Shown piece by piece: positions 46,080 through 57,200 of a stretch of DNA of 64,000 nt; position 1 is the stretch's first letter, and each line of letters begins with the position of its first letter. The notes beneath the pieces were generated by a model. The model was not told the origin of the DNA. It searched no databases and saw only the letters and a list, made by a program, of their open reading frames with translations. This DNA comes from Cannabis sativa (lineage: Eukaryota; Streptophyta; Magnoliopsida; Rosales; Cannabaceae), in contig NC_083606.1 of the NCBI RefSeq assembly GCF_029168945.1, positions 13,170,041 to 13,234,040 on the forward strand, in the 5' to 3' direction. The position numbers were made by a program, and so were the translations under genes.

Positions 46080-46870
46080 TAATGAGCTTTATTATTAAGA
46101 TATTCGATCTCCATTGTTGGTTTTACATCGCGTTTGTTTTAGTGAGTAATCCTCCCTAATGGAGGAACGTTCATTAACAATTTCGCACCGTTTAATCTCG
46201 AAAGATAAGTAGTTTGTAAGTGTTTTATATGGTATGGATCACCCTAATGGTGGTGACCATATTTGACTTGCAAATTGCGAAACAATGGTGGAAGCTCATA
46301 GGATAGAATTGCCTTGACTCTCGCCTAAACGGGACAACGCTGAATTCCAATCTTGATCGAATAAAAGGTTGCTAGAATGTTTAACATTTTAGATGAGCTG
46401 ACAACTCTATTCAATGGATGGTAGCTTTGACTCTCGCCTAAACGGGACACTAATAACAGTTTGTTGAAAACCTTGGAAATTATTTAGGATTGTATGTTTT
46501 AGTATTTTCACTTGTCATTCCTACTTGCTATATGTTTAATAATTTCTGAATTGTGTATGAATTTATATTGAACCATGTTATTTTCTGTTATTAAATTGTA
46601 GTTTAATTTCGAATCTTCATTGTTGGTCTAACTTGGTTTGTTTATCTAATGAGATAAATCTCTAAGGGATTTTCACCATTAGACATACATAATAGTGTTA
46701 GATCTCAAAAGATAAATATTGTATATGCGACATCTAGCTGTTCATCAATTGATGACACCTTAGACTAGTATTTTTACGATATGAAACAAGAAGATTATAT
46801 AAATAAGATTACTTTGACTTTCGCTAATCGAAGCATCGTTGGATTCTTATTTAAATAACGAAATTATCCT
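46080..46870 (+). repeat. Repeated module TTGACTCTCGCCTAAACGGG in the copia element
   Basis: CTTGACTCTCGCCTAAACGGGACA occurs at about 46314 and again near 46428. A weaker cousin (TTTGACTTTCGCTAATCGAAG) lies near 46813. Around each copy are similar phrases: CTCCCTAATGG and CACCCTAATGGTGG nearby, and GATCTCCATTGTTGGTTTTAC versus GAATCTTCATTGTTGGTCTAAC. It looks like a noncoding, partly triplicated block. Confidence 0.65.
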
Positions 46871-46899
46871 AATTCCTCTTAGCTTATTCATTGCGAATT

Positions 46900-49278
46900 A
46901 GCTCAATAACATATCATTGGATGAATGGTCTATAAATCATTTCATGTCATTCTATATTTTCTCTTAAGAAATTAAATGACGCATATGATTATAATCCTGA
47001 AATTCTATTCCCAATTGATATAAAACCTCAATCTTAGAAATCTCCTACTTGTATGGGCAAATCAGACTTAGAGTTATATTAGTAGTGGTGGTCCAAGATA
47101 GAATTACTCATTATATTTGGTTGAATTTAAGTATTTGACTTTAATTTTAGAATCCAAACAGAAATTTTCTTATATTTCTATTTCCAGGAAGCAATACAGT
47201 TACACTTTCCAAGTGTTCAATATCCATCTTCTATTAATGGATTCAAACTGTATGGAATATGAGTTTGGTATTCTGTGACCAGGATCCACTTGCACTATTC
47301 TAAGAACTCTTTGATGTAACTAAACCTAAGTCATCAAAATGACACAACCACATTTTTATTAATCTATGGCATTTGTATCTTGTTCATAGTGGATTTGACA
47401 AGATCAATCTCTGCAAAAGTTAATATGCCTATATCCACTGAAAGTAGTTCATCTCATTCACAGATGGATGTACATTCAGGGGTGGATATGAGTTTTTCGT
47501 TGTATTCTTAAAACGATCACTCTAGATTATACCTTATGCAAAGAAATTTGAAATTTTTGAAAAATTTCATTAATTTCTAGGAATGGTGGAAAACCATTAA
47601 GGTAAGTGGTTAAAGATCTTGCGAACTGATAGGGGTGGAGAAATAGTTAGTAGATATGCACTTCAAAGATCATTAAATTGATTTTTGAATTATATCCAAA
47701 CTTACCTCCCCAGAAATTTCGAGTTGCATATTGATGATTAGTTACTAGTCGTTGCCTAAATCCTTCTATGGTAATACAATTTCAGAATGATGTAATGGTT
47801 GTATACTTAATGTAAATCATTACTAGATTCATGGATGACCTAATCAAAATCTTAAGAAAAGCTAGAGCTGTTAACCATGATTTGTTAGCTATTCTAAGTG
47901 ATTAGGGGTGGACCATCCCATAGTCAATAGATAAGAAAGTGTTTGTTCAAACAAATACTACTTTTCTAAGATAATGACTAAGTCTGAAAACAAATAGCAA
48001 ATAAAGGAGATATTTTTCTTGATTCCAAAAGTGTTCTATCATCCTATTTGACATATGATGATCCCACTGCCTCTGTTGTCTTGTCACAACCAAAGAAGTT
48101 AATACCATTTAGTTTTCTTAGACATAATTCACGGTACCTTGTCGTAGTGGGAGAGTTTCTAGGAACTCACCTTCTTATGACTTGGAAGACACTAGTGATT
48201 AAAATCCATTGTAAGTTTAAACAAGTAATGGATTGTCAAGATAAGAAACTAAGAAGAAAAGCCAATAGAACTATGGTTTAATCCGTTCACATGGAGCAAC
48301 CTAAACTTTCTATTACAAGGACATAAAAGGAAATTTTCGTTTATAAGTCTATTCAATGAACTTAACAAAACTTCCTGTTCCTAGTATTATAGGTTTGAGT
48401 TTATCTAAACCTATGGCTTATGGTATACCTGGTAATTACTTACTCTAAAGCAAGCAACTTACTTTAGGAAGATGCTGAAGCATTTTCTTTCTAATGGCAA
48501 TCTATAGAAGCTTCTCGACTTCTAGGCATAGATTTTATTTATCTAAGGAAAAGTCTCAACTATTCCAGAAAAGATAAAGCCATGAAAGAATTTCTTATAT
48601 CAACAGTGAGAGGTCTTGGATATGCTTTAGTATACCTTAGACCAGACACCTGCTGTTGAGTGGGAGTAATGAGTAGGTATCAGATTAATCCAGGAGAAGA
48701 ACATTGGAAGACAATCAAGTAAATCTTAAGATTAAGAAGAGGAACTATATGTTAGTCTATAAAGGTGTGTTTAAAACTCTTTGACTACACCACATCAGAT
48801 TTCGAAATTTTCCTTTGTGCTAGAAAATCTTTCTGATAAGATGGTGATTACTCTGGGGGTGGAATAGTGATTTTGGAGAAGTGTAAAAACCTATCTGAAG
48901 TCTCTAGGTCTACCAGAGAGAGACTGAATGTTAAAGTTGCAGGAAAGGTACTTATTCAGTCTAAGGAAAGTTCTATACATTTTTTTGCACCATTCCAAAT
49001 TGCCTTAGCTACTAGTGTTACTTCCTGAATAACCAAGAAGTAGTTGCCAAAGGTATAGAATCCAGTATCCCAAGAGAGTAGACATATAGAGAGAGGAATT
49101 TCACATTATCAATGATTTTGTGATTAAGGAAGAGTAATGGTGGAGAAAAGGTTGTGTTTAATTCAACCTTTCAGATCCTATTACAAGGAGTTTACTACTA
49201 ATGCACTTGATTTGTATATCAAGGTGTTGAGATTATTTGAAATGCACTTTTTGTTTTATATTAGTGCAAGTGGGAGTT
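46900..49278 (+). pseudogene. Degenerate copia polymerase remnant
   Basis: No frame is open, but phrases typical of copia polyproteins can be followed across frames. Around 48600-48760 a piece resembles the end of reverse transcriptase (traces of a TRPD-like and a SRYQ.NPGEEHWK-like string, then RGT..LVYKG). Earlier parts are too mutated to place. The AAGTGGGAGT purine tract precedes the 3' LTR. Weak evidence beyond family level. Confidence 0.5.
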
Positions 49279-51187
49279 TGTTGGGTTTTATGCCCTAAAT
49301 AAAACTCATTTCAATATAATCAGATTTGCTTATTAATATAGATCAGAAATAACATTTAATGTTGCATGGTTCAGATGATTTATTTCATGATTATATGTAC
49401 ATATGTATGAATTCGTCTGAAACCCTTTTCACATACTTGATCCTGTTTATTGTGCTGTCAACACATTGGAAAGTAAACATGACTATGTGAATAAAATTTC
49501 CTAGATTTATCAGACACAGGGTTTTACTGATATGATAATCTACAACAAGAGTTTACTTACATTTGGAGAAGTGCTATGTTCTTTCCAGAGCATTGGTTAA
49601 AGTAAAGCTCAGGTTGGATGCATGGAGTATGCATCGGAAGGGACCGATATTGAACTTTGACTTAGATTTATTAAACTTACCGTAATATCTATTCAAGTCA
49701 ATATCGCCTAGTTGATCCTAGATCAAATGATCTTAATCCTGTTATGATTAGGCTCAATCTCGAGACACTATCCGTGTTCTTTGATTTGTTAGTTAAGCCT
49801 ACTTTTAGGTTAGGGTGATACATACATTTTGGGAACACGGTAGTGCAATTGAGTGGGAGCGCTAACATAAACATGGAATCTATAGCTTCTATCTGGCGAA
49901 TAGTAAGTAAAGGATGATCTCCTTCGAGCTTGACCAAACGAAAATAAATGGTGGAGATCTCATTTCACATAAGCTGAAATATCATTTATACGGGGTTAAG
50001 TGTTTTAAGGATTAAATACATTGTAGGGTGTAACGGTAATCTAATCCCTTTACAGTGTAGATCATTCATATAGAGGATCATTGATCAAATTAGGATTATA
50101 ACAATGGATAACTAATGATGTGTCTATATGGTGGAACATATAGAGCATTCTATATACTGAAAGTGCAATTCTAAGTTCTATGCGTGGATTCAACGAAGAA
50201 TTAATAAGTTAGTGAATTTTAGTAATAAATTCTTGATCTACTTATTGGAAGCTCGGTTATATAGACCCATGGTCCCCGCACTAGTTGAGATAATATTGCT
50301 TGTAAGACTCATATAATTGGTTTTGATTAATCAATTATAATTCTCAAATTAGACTATGTCTATTTGTGAATTTTTCACTAAGTAAATACGAAATTGTAAA
50401 GAAAGAGTTTTAGGGGCATTTTTATTAATTATGATACTTTGTATGGTTCAATTAATAAATATGATAAATGACAATATTATTTAATAATTATTTATAGTTA
50501 TTAAATAGTTAGAATTGGCATTTAAATGGTTGAATTAAAAAATTGGCGTTTTTGAGAAAAACAGATGCAGAAAAGATAAAACTGCAAAATTGTAAAAAGT
50601 GAGGCCCAAATCCACTTTGTATGGCCGGCCACTTTTGTAGGGTTTTCCCTCTGATATTTTCATTATTTTAATGCCAAATAATTCAAACATAACCCTAGTG
50701 GAATGCTATAAATAGATAGTGAAGGCTTCAGGAAATTTACACTTAAATTTCACACTAAAATTTTCTACTTTTTCCTTCAGAGAAAAATCTGAGTCTTCTC
50801 TCTCCCTATCTTTGGCCGACCACTCCATCTTTCTCTTCTTCATTGAGATTTCGAAATTCTTAGTGTTAGAGTAGTGCCCACACACAGCAAGTGATACCTC
50901 AATCATAGTGAGGAAGATCGTGAAGAAAGACTTTCAGCAAGAAGGAGTTTCAGCACTAAAGAATCGATGAAAGAGATCCAGGTTCAGATATTGATAATGC
51001 TCTACTACAGAAAGGAATCAAGGACTAGATATCTGAACGGAAGGAGTCATTATATTCCGCTGCACCCAATGTAAGGTTTACTAAACTTTATATGTGTTTA
51101 TTTCATCGTTTTAGAAAGTTCATATTTAGGGTGTTAATCAACATACTTGTGAGTAGATCTAAGATCCTGGTAAAATAATTTCCAACA
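49279..51187 (+). repeat. 3' LTR of the copia element
   Basis: TGTTGGGTTTTATGCCC to TTTCCAACA, 1,909 bp, the same family as the minus-strand solo LTR at 30313-32241 (1,929 bp). Minus-strand ORFs at 49698 and 50706 are LTR sequence. Confidence 0.92.
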
Positions 51188-51329
51188 GAATCTTGCTCCC
51201 CAGCTTGTGCTTCTTCGACCTCATCCAAGCTTATTTCCACCGTGGGGACCTCACCCTCACAATTGGTCTTCCAATAATCAACCTCCCAATTTCGAGGATA
51301 CAAAATTTGAAGAACAACCATCTACAAAA

Positions 51330-51830
51330 AGTGAATATCACATTAATATCGCAATCATGTCGCACAAACATTGCAGAAACTCGCAAAATTTCATGCATAG
51401 TAATCGCACAAATATCGCATGGTAATCGCACTACATTGCCAAAAATGTAATACACATCAGCAGAAAATTTAATAAGCTACTGTCATTTAGAATCGCACAA
51501 TTATCGCTTGGTAATCGCACTATATCGCCAAAAATCTATTACACATTAGTAGAAAATTTTATAAGCTACTGTCATTTAGAATCGCACAAATATCGCATAG
51601 TAATCGCATAATATCGCCAAAAATATTCAACACTACAAGTGAAAATTTATAAGAGACTGCCAAGCACATCGCACAAAAATCGCACAACAATCGCATAAAA
51701 TTGCCTATTAAATATACAACACAACAACTGAGCATTTATAATGTACTGTAAAGTAAATCGCACAATGTCACATCAATATCGCACATAAACACAGATTACA
51801 ATTATAGCAAAGATAAACAGCAAAAATAGA
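51330..51830 (-). repeat. GCGAT motif array in Ulp1-like intron
   Basis: Roughly twenty ATCGCA/ATCGCC copies on plus (sense GCGAT on minus), with a local tandem feel: AGAATCGCACAA.TATCGC.T.GTAATCGCA recurs with a period near 90 bp around 51480-51620. Confidence 0.85.
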
Positions 51831-52739
51831 GAAAGATTCACATACCTTTTTCTCATACAGTGCAGCCACATCAGGTTTCTTCACATCGTGTTTCGTGACT
51901 GAATCGAGTCCCTTTGCACTGGCTATACTTCTTCTCCAAAACTTGCATGGCCTCAAATGCCCAATATTACAGGGTGGGTGTATATCCGTACACATTGTAC
52001 TTTGCTTCTGGTTGAGTAACTTTTTTCTCCTTCTTGTGTTTCTTTTTCATCTTATAGTTCTTACTCGACACATTATCCATGTAGTTTTGCCTAAGTTGTT
52101 GCATATTCTTAGTTGTGGAAGACAACAACTTTTGATAAGAAAGAAGGCCCCAAGGATACTCGAAGAAGTTGTCTACATTTTCTACCAACTTCAGCATATC
52201 TGTCCAGATATACACACCCTCGGCCTGTGACAGGAGAACGCCTTTGACAAATGCACATAACCCCAGCTTGTATATATCGTTTGCAACATCGCATGCCTCG
52301 AAAGCTAGCCAAAGGGTTTTAAAGGTCACCCTTTTTGAATTGTTGAGATAGTCTCGCAATATCCGATCACAATCACATTGTGTAGTCAATTCTTCTGACG
52401 AAGGACCACCGCTCATCTTTAGGCCTGTGATCAAACCGAACTCAGACCGCCCAAATCTAGCTTCGGTTTTACCCACGTAAAACCACACTTCATCATTTTT
52501 GACCTCACTCACTTTCTTCTTCCTTAGTAACAGTTGATGCACAATAACCCCACTGAATTTCAATTCACTGTCATTCCAAAAAACTCTAAAGGGTGTCTCC
52601 TTCACCTTCTAAGTCAAGTCAAAAGCTTCAAATTTAGCCTTTATTGAAGCGAAGTACCCGTTCCTCTGTAAGTTATACGCCCTAGAAAGTGCTCTGACAA
52701 TGGGAGAATAAGTTCTGGAACCATCTAGCTACTGCCAAC

Positions 52740-52995
52740 TTGAATCGTACAAATATCGCATAATAATCGCTAAAAAATACAACCAACATCTAAAAATTTA
52801 TAAGGTATTGTCAAGTAAATCGCATAACAATCGCATAGAAATCGCATATTATCGCTAAAATCGCACAACCTATATCGCATCCTATATATCGCTCAAAATC
52901 GCACAATATCGCTGAACATACCCATAACACAAACACTAATTCAAAATCGCACAATATCGCACACAAATTGCACAATATCGCAAAAAAATACAAAA
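52740..52995 (-). repeat. GCGAT motif array in first Ulp1-like intron
   Basis: Dense ATCGCA/ATCGCT copies on plus (for example TATCGCATCCTATATATCGC), again the sense strand of the minus gene. Confidence 0.85.
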
Positions 52996-53234
52996 TCAGG
53001 AAGAAAAAAAATTCAGCACGAAACCCATAATTTTCCTAGATTTTTCTTGCACAATTTATCACAAAAATACATACTAAATCACAATTCCAGTTTAACCACA
53101 TATTCATCCACAAATTAAGATATATTTTAAAGATAAATTAAAATAAAAATTTCAAAAAAATGCCTCTTTTAGTCGATTGGGACGGTGGCGGTGGCGGTGA
53201 TTCAAGACTGGTGCAATTGGGTTTTATGGGTTGA

Positions 53235-53415
53235 TGGGGTTCGAGTGGCTTCTGTTGGTCGCTGGGGTCGATTGGGTCGAGACGGTCGTCGTTCGTTGGG
53301 TCGAGAGGGTCTCGTCGTTCGTTGGGGTCGACAGGGTCGTCTTTCGTTGGGGTCGACATGATCGTCATTCGTTGGGGTCAAGAGGGTCGTCGGAGTCGTC
53401 AGAGCTTGGGGTCGA
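53235..53415 (-). repeat. GGGTCGA/CGTTGGGGTCGA minisatellite in Ulp1-like exon 1
   Basis: Imperfect tandem units GTCGTTCGTTGGGGTCGA on plus. In the coding direction they give the repeating Asp-Pro and Asp-Arg phrases of the N-terminus. Confidence 0.8.
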
Positions 53416-53582
53416 TTGGGTCTGGTTCGAATGGAGGTGGTAGGTTCGGGGTTTTTGGGTTCAAATGGAGAAGAAAGGAGGAGAGAGAAGGCTCTTAGAG
53501 AGGAGGGGGAAAACTGAAAAATTAGAGGTAATTTTGGAAGCCAGTTGAAAAATTAACATATTTTTACAATGTGTAATTTTTT

Positions 53583-53633
53583 AATTTAATTAAACACCAT
53601 ATGTTATTTTTTAGCATGATTTCTCAAATTTCC
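53583..53633 (-). repeat. MULE right terminal inverted repeat
   Basis: Reverse complement matches 16996-17045. It marks the right edge of the MULE about 630 bp from the stop codon of the SYT gene. Confidence 0.75.
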
Positions 53634-54262
53634 CAATTAAAATTTAAAATCTGCACTTCTAAAGCTAAAAGTAGAATAGTAGTACATGGATAATTTCTCT
53701 GTTCTTTTAGATATTTCAAATAATTAAAAACAATTTTTCCCCGTCTCTCGCGTCAAAAGCTCTAGGAGTTGATTTTTGATTCCTCTTGGTCAGGATCTCA
53801 CTAGCCTTTGTATAATGGGCTGGGTCAGAGTTCTGACCTCGAGGGTTTGATTTAAAAAAGAAAAAAACTGTTTATTTAAAATAGACAATGCTCTAAAATC
53901 ACTCTCAGAAACTCCAGTATACATACAAAAGAGAATGGAAAAAGGACAAAGAAAAAAATGTGCTATATGGTGGTGAAACCTCTGCTTCGAATGTATATGA
54001 AGATGAAGTCAAATTATTTGTCAAGGTCCACAAGTAGTCGCTCTAAACCACAAAACTTCATTTCTCTGTATCACTCTGTTATGAAACAATTATGTACACC
54101 ATTCAAGTACTTAAAACTTTCCCCGGTGAAGAGTATATGACTGAGAGAACTATTAACCGGTGATCCCGAGTATATAGCATTCTTTGCGTACTTATCCATT
54201 GATGAGACTAGGGATCAGTCAAGAATCATGTGAAATTGCCTTCCCATGGAAAAGGAATCAAT
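53634..54262. other. 3' flank of the SYT gene, no other gene seen
   Basis: Contains the presumed 3' UTR of the minus-strand SYT gene. TTTATT at 53872-53877 (AATAAA on minus) is a possible poly(A) signal about 390 bp after the stop. The rest is noncoding. Confidence 0.45.
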
Positions 54263-57200
54263 TCAAGAGTCGCGCATAATTGGCTGTGGCATCCACTTGA
54301 GATGCAAATTCAGTTTTCCAGATTTCGATTCATCTAGCTGGAAGGAGTCACTGTATTCTCCTTCCAATAGTACCCTTGTCAGTGTTAAGATGCATCTTCC
54401 CATATAATCCTGTATTATTGGCAAGTATTTAAATGAGTGTTTTACAAAATAAACCACTATTAAGTAAAAGATATTTATAAATTTTAGTTCATCATAGCCC
54501 AAAACAACCAAGATAAGGCAGAAAACATAAAGGTAAAAAGTTATGGAATCCAACAAATAAAAAAACAGCTTTATAAATTCAGGATCCTTTACCTTCCCAA
54601 AAGTGTCATGATCCCAGATCTCAACCATTAACATGTCATGTAATCCATCCTCAACAACAAAGTCAAATGTTTGATTCCAAACAGGATTTAAACTGTCATT
54701 AACCACCTATGAAAAAGAAAACAATAAATAATAAATTAAAAAAAAAAAAACAGTTAAAAATCAAGAAAAACTTGTGTGAGAGGTAATCACAGAAAAACAT
54801 AAATCGGGATGTAAGAATAACCCACTTAAGATATGATACAGATGCGAAAAGAATGTCATAAAGGCTTATTCACAACTAAAAAGATTCATTTCATAGTTTT
54901 TTAAATATCAGTGAACTGTAAATTATATCCTCCATAGCTTACCCGAGTTTTGCTTTTTGTTCCTGATTTTTTCAATGAGAGCACCGCATAAGGATCTGCC
55001 TTCCCCATAACATCAGCAGGCGGCAAGTCTTCAGCAGATATCACAGTAACAGAAAGTACACCTCTGACTATAACCTCCCTTTTCTTCTGTGTAATTTCCT
55101 TTTCATTTTCAGTAACATCTGTTCTGTTAGCCCCAGTTTTAAGGACCTTCTCTAGAGAGGTCATTGAGGAGTCGGAACCAAAAGGATTGGTGAAGCCATT
55201 CTCCATGCCAAATGGACAGTATAATAGCTCCAATTGTACCTACAATTTATTTTTATATATTTATACTGTAAATGAAACACGCCCAAAATATATTCACGAG
55301 TCACGACATACTGGAATCCTAGTTCGAATACGTTCGCATGTTGATCTATGGGATGCTTTTAGGTAATATACATAAACCGGAGTTCCAGGTTATCAACTAA
55401 CTCATTTAATCTTTATAACTACTAAATCTCAAGTAATACTCTCCCATGCCTAGGATGATAGTAAGTGCTTAATAAAAGTACGCATGAAACAAGATGCATC
55501 AAACTTAAATTTCTAATAAATTTTAAAAAAATAAAAAATCTTGAAAATCCTTAAGGGAAAGACAGCACCGACATTGATCAAAGACATAAATTGGTAGATG
55601 ATTGAGAGATTCCTGCAGCAGTGCAACTAGAATTTTCTGCAATGAGAAACCATGGTTTCGCCATCGTAGTTGCAGCCACCTAATTTTTCAGGATAAAGAT
55701 GCTACCACAAGTTCGTTTGAGGCACTCTAGGCACAAGGGTATACAGGGTAACACTTACTAGGGTGACGTAGATAATTGTGCTGTGAGTTTATGTTTCCGA
55801 AGGTTTCTCTTAGGAAATCAGTTGTTGGCAGAGGGTTTACAACTGAGAGTTTATGCTTTGTTTTGGGTACTCATACCAGAATGAATTTGCTAGTATGTGA
55901 TTATTCGTGTTCGTGTTCGACTGCTATTTTTATTTTGCTGTCCAAATTTCACAAGACCTAATACTAGTAAATGAAAATGATATCATTATGGTGGTAAAAA
56001 TAAGAGAGTGCTCAGCCTCCTTCCAGTTACCTGCCCTCTATTTTTATTATCTCTCTGAACCTCCAAATCCTTGACCAGCTTCAACCACACATCCTTCACT
56101 TTACCAGGCTGAAGTTCGTTTAACCGCACTTGTGCACATCCAATGAGCTCTGATGACTGAAGACTCTCACTGTCATAAATTTTTACCACCAAGTGCTGGG
56201 TAGTTTCATCTTCAACAATGAATTCAAAGTGTTCATTCCATATTGGATTCAAATCATTATTCTGAAAAAACAATGTAAGAACCTGTTAAACCAAGTATAA
56301 AGAGGACAAAAACAGGATTATAAAGGGAAAAAAAAGTTACTATACAATTGTTTTGCTGGTCTTCATTCGTTCACGTAGAGGTCGTATATACAATACAGCA
56401 TAGGGATCCGATTTCCCAACCAAGTCTTTGTTTGTCAACTGCTTAGCTTGCACAAGCTTCACCTCTAATGTCCCCACCGGCTTCAATTCAAGATCGCTGA
56501 ATAGCACACAGAAATACATTAGGTCATAAATATCAACAGCCCATAGTAATCAACATGAGCACAGAAAAATTTTAAACATAAAAAGTTATCTTTGGTATTT
56601 ACCTGTAATCCCCGGGAATAATGGGAATAATTTTACGAACAGGCCATGTCATTGTATCTTCAATAGCATCCCGTATTGTCCCCTGTAAATATATATAAAC
56701 ATCTCATTGAACTAGAGGCATCACAGTTATACAAAAGTATGAAACAATACCAAGTAATTCAAATAATTATGAAACATTACAATTGCATATTCTTTATAAC
56801 CTGATACCAGTCTTAAAATTAATGAACAGATATATTAGTACAATAGCTTTTCAAAAGAATTAATTGCAAAACAACCATCACAATTACTCAGTTGACCAGA
56901 ATTTACACTCAGTTTTTGAAAAATGAGTTTATTTTATTCAATTCACTTATTCATATTGTCACTGTGGCAAATGATTCCCAGTCAAAGAGGAATGCAAAGA
57001 AAAATTATGAACCATTTGAAGTAAAAAAATGATCACAAAAATCAATTCCAAACAACCAAAATATATGTCACAGTCCAACTCCCTCCTTGAATATCTACTT
57101 CTCACAATCACCTCACAAGTGTTGTATGCAGTATATTTAACCCCATACGTAAAGTGTAAAACCCGTAGCAAAGGAAGACAGTTACACTTAACCCTTCTAG

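Larger units (their letters stand above)
42341..51187 (+). mobile_element. Copia-type element, decayed, with truncated 5' LTR
   Basis: Inserted in the linker of the Ulp1-like gene. Order: 3'-most 504 bp of an LTR (42341-42844), tRNA-Met primer site, about 6.4 kb of internal sequence, purine tract GTGGGAGT, and full LTR (49279-51187). Two internal zones stand out: a very AT-rich tract (about 43330-46060) and a downstream zone with faint copia polymerase traces. No usable ORF remains. No target duplication can be read because the 5' LTR has lost its start. Confidence 0.85.
51188..53368 (-). pseudogene. MULE Ulp1-like gene, 5' part (DUF1985 region)
   Basis: The minus-strand gene start is near 53368 (ATG ACG ATC ATG TCG). 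Exon 1 (to about 53160) encodes a low-complexity Asp/Pro-rich stretch (PVDPNER, DPLDPTN, DPIDPS) ending in a proline run. A long exon (52728-51846) carries the DUF1985-type region that plant Ulp1-like genes have before the protease: VWFYVGKTEARFGRSEFGLI, then TGLKMSG, AFEACDVANDIYKLGLCAFVKG, EYPWGLLSY. A TAG lies upstream of VKETPFRVFWN, a TAA stands after YGYTPTL, and a further stop follows. The next exon is 51321-51188 (YPRNWEVDYWKTN, acidic tail), where the copia element interrupts. The gene resumes at 42340. Introns are loaded with GCGAT motifs in sense. Confidence 0.8.

Noticed and set aside
51330..51830. Regular ATCGCAC repeats resembling a CRISPR-like or satellite array
   Set aside because: Units are only 5-10 bp, spacing is irregular, there is no conserved long repeat with unique spacers, and the host is a plant.
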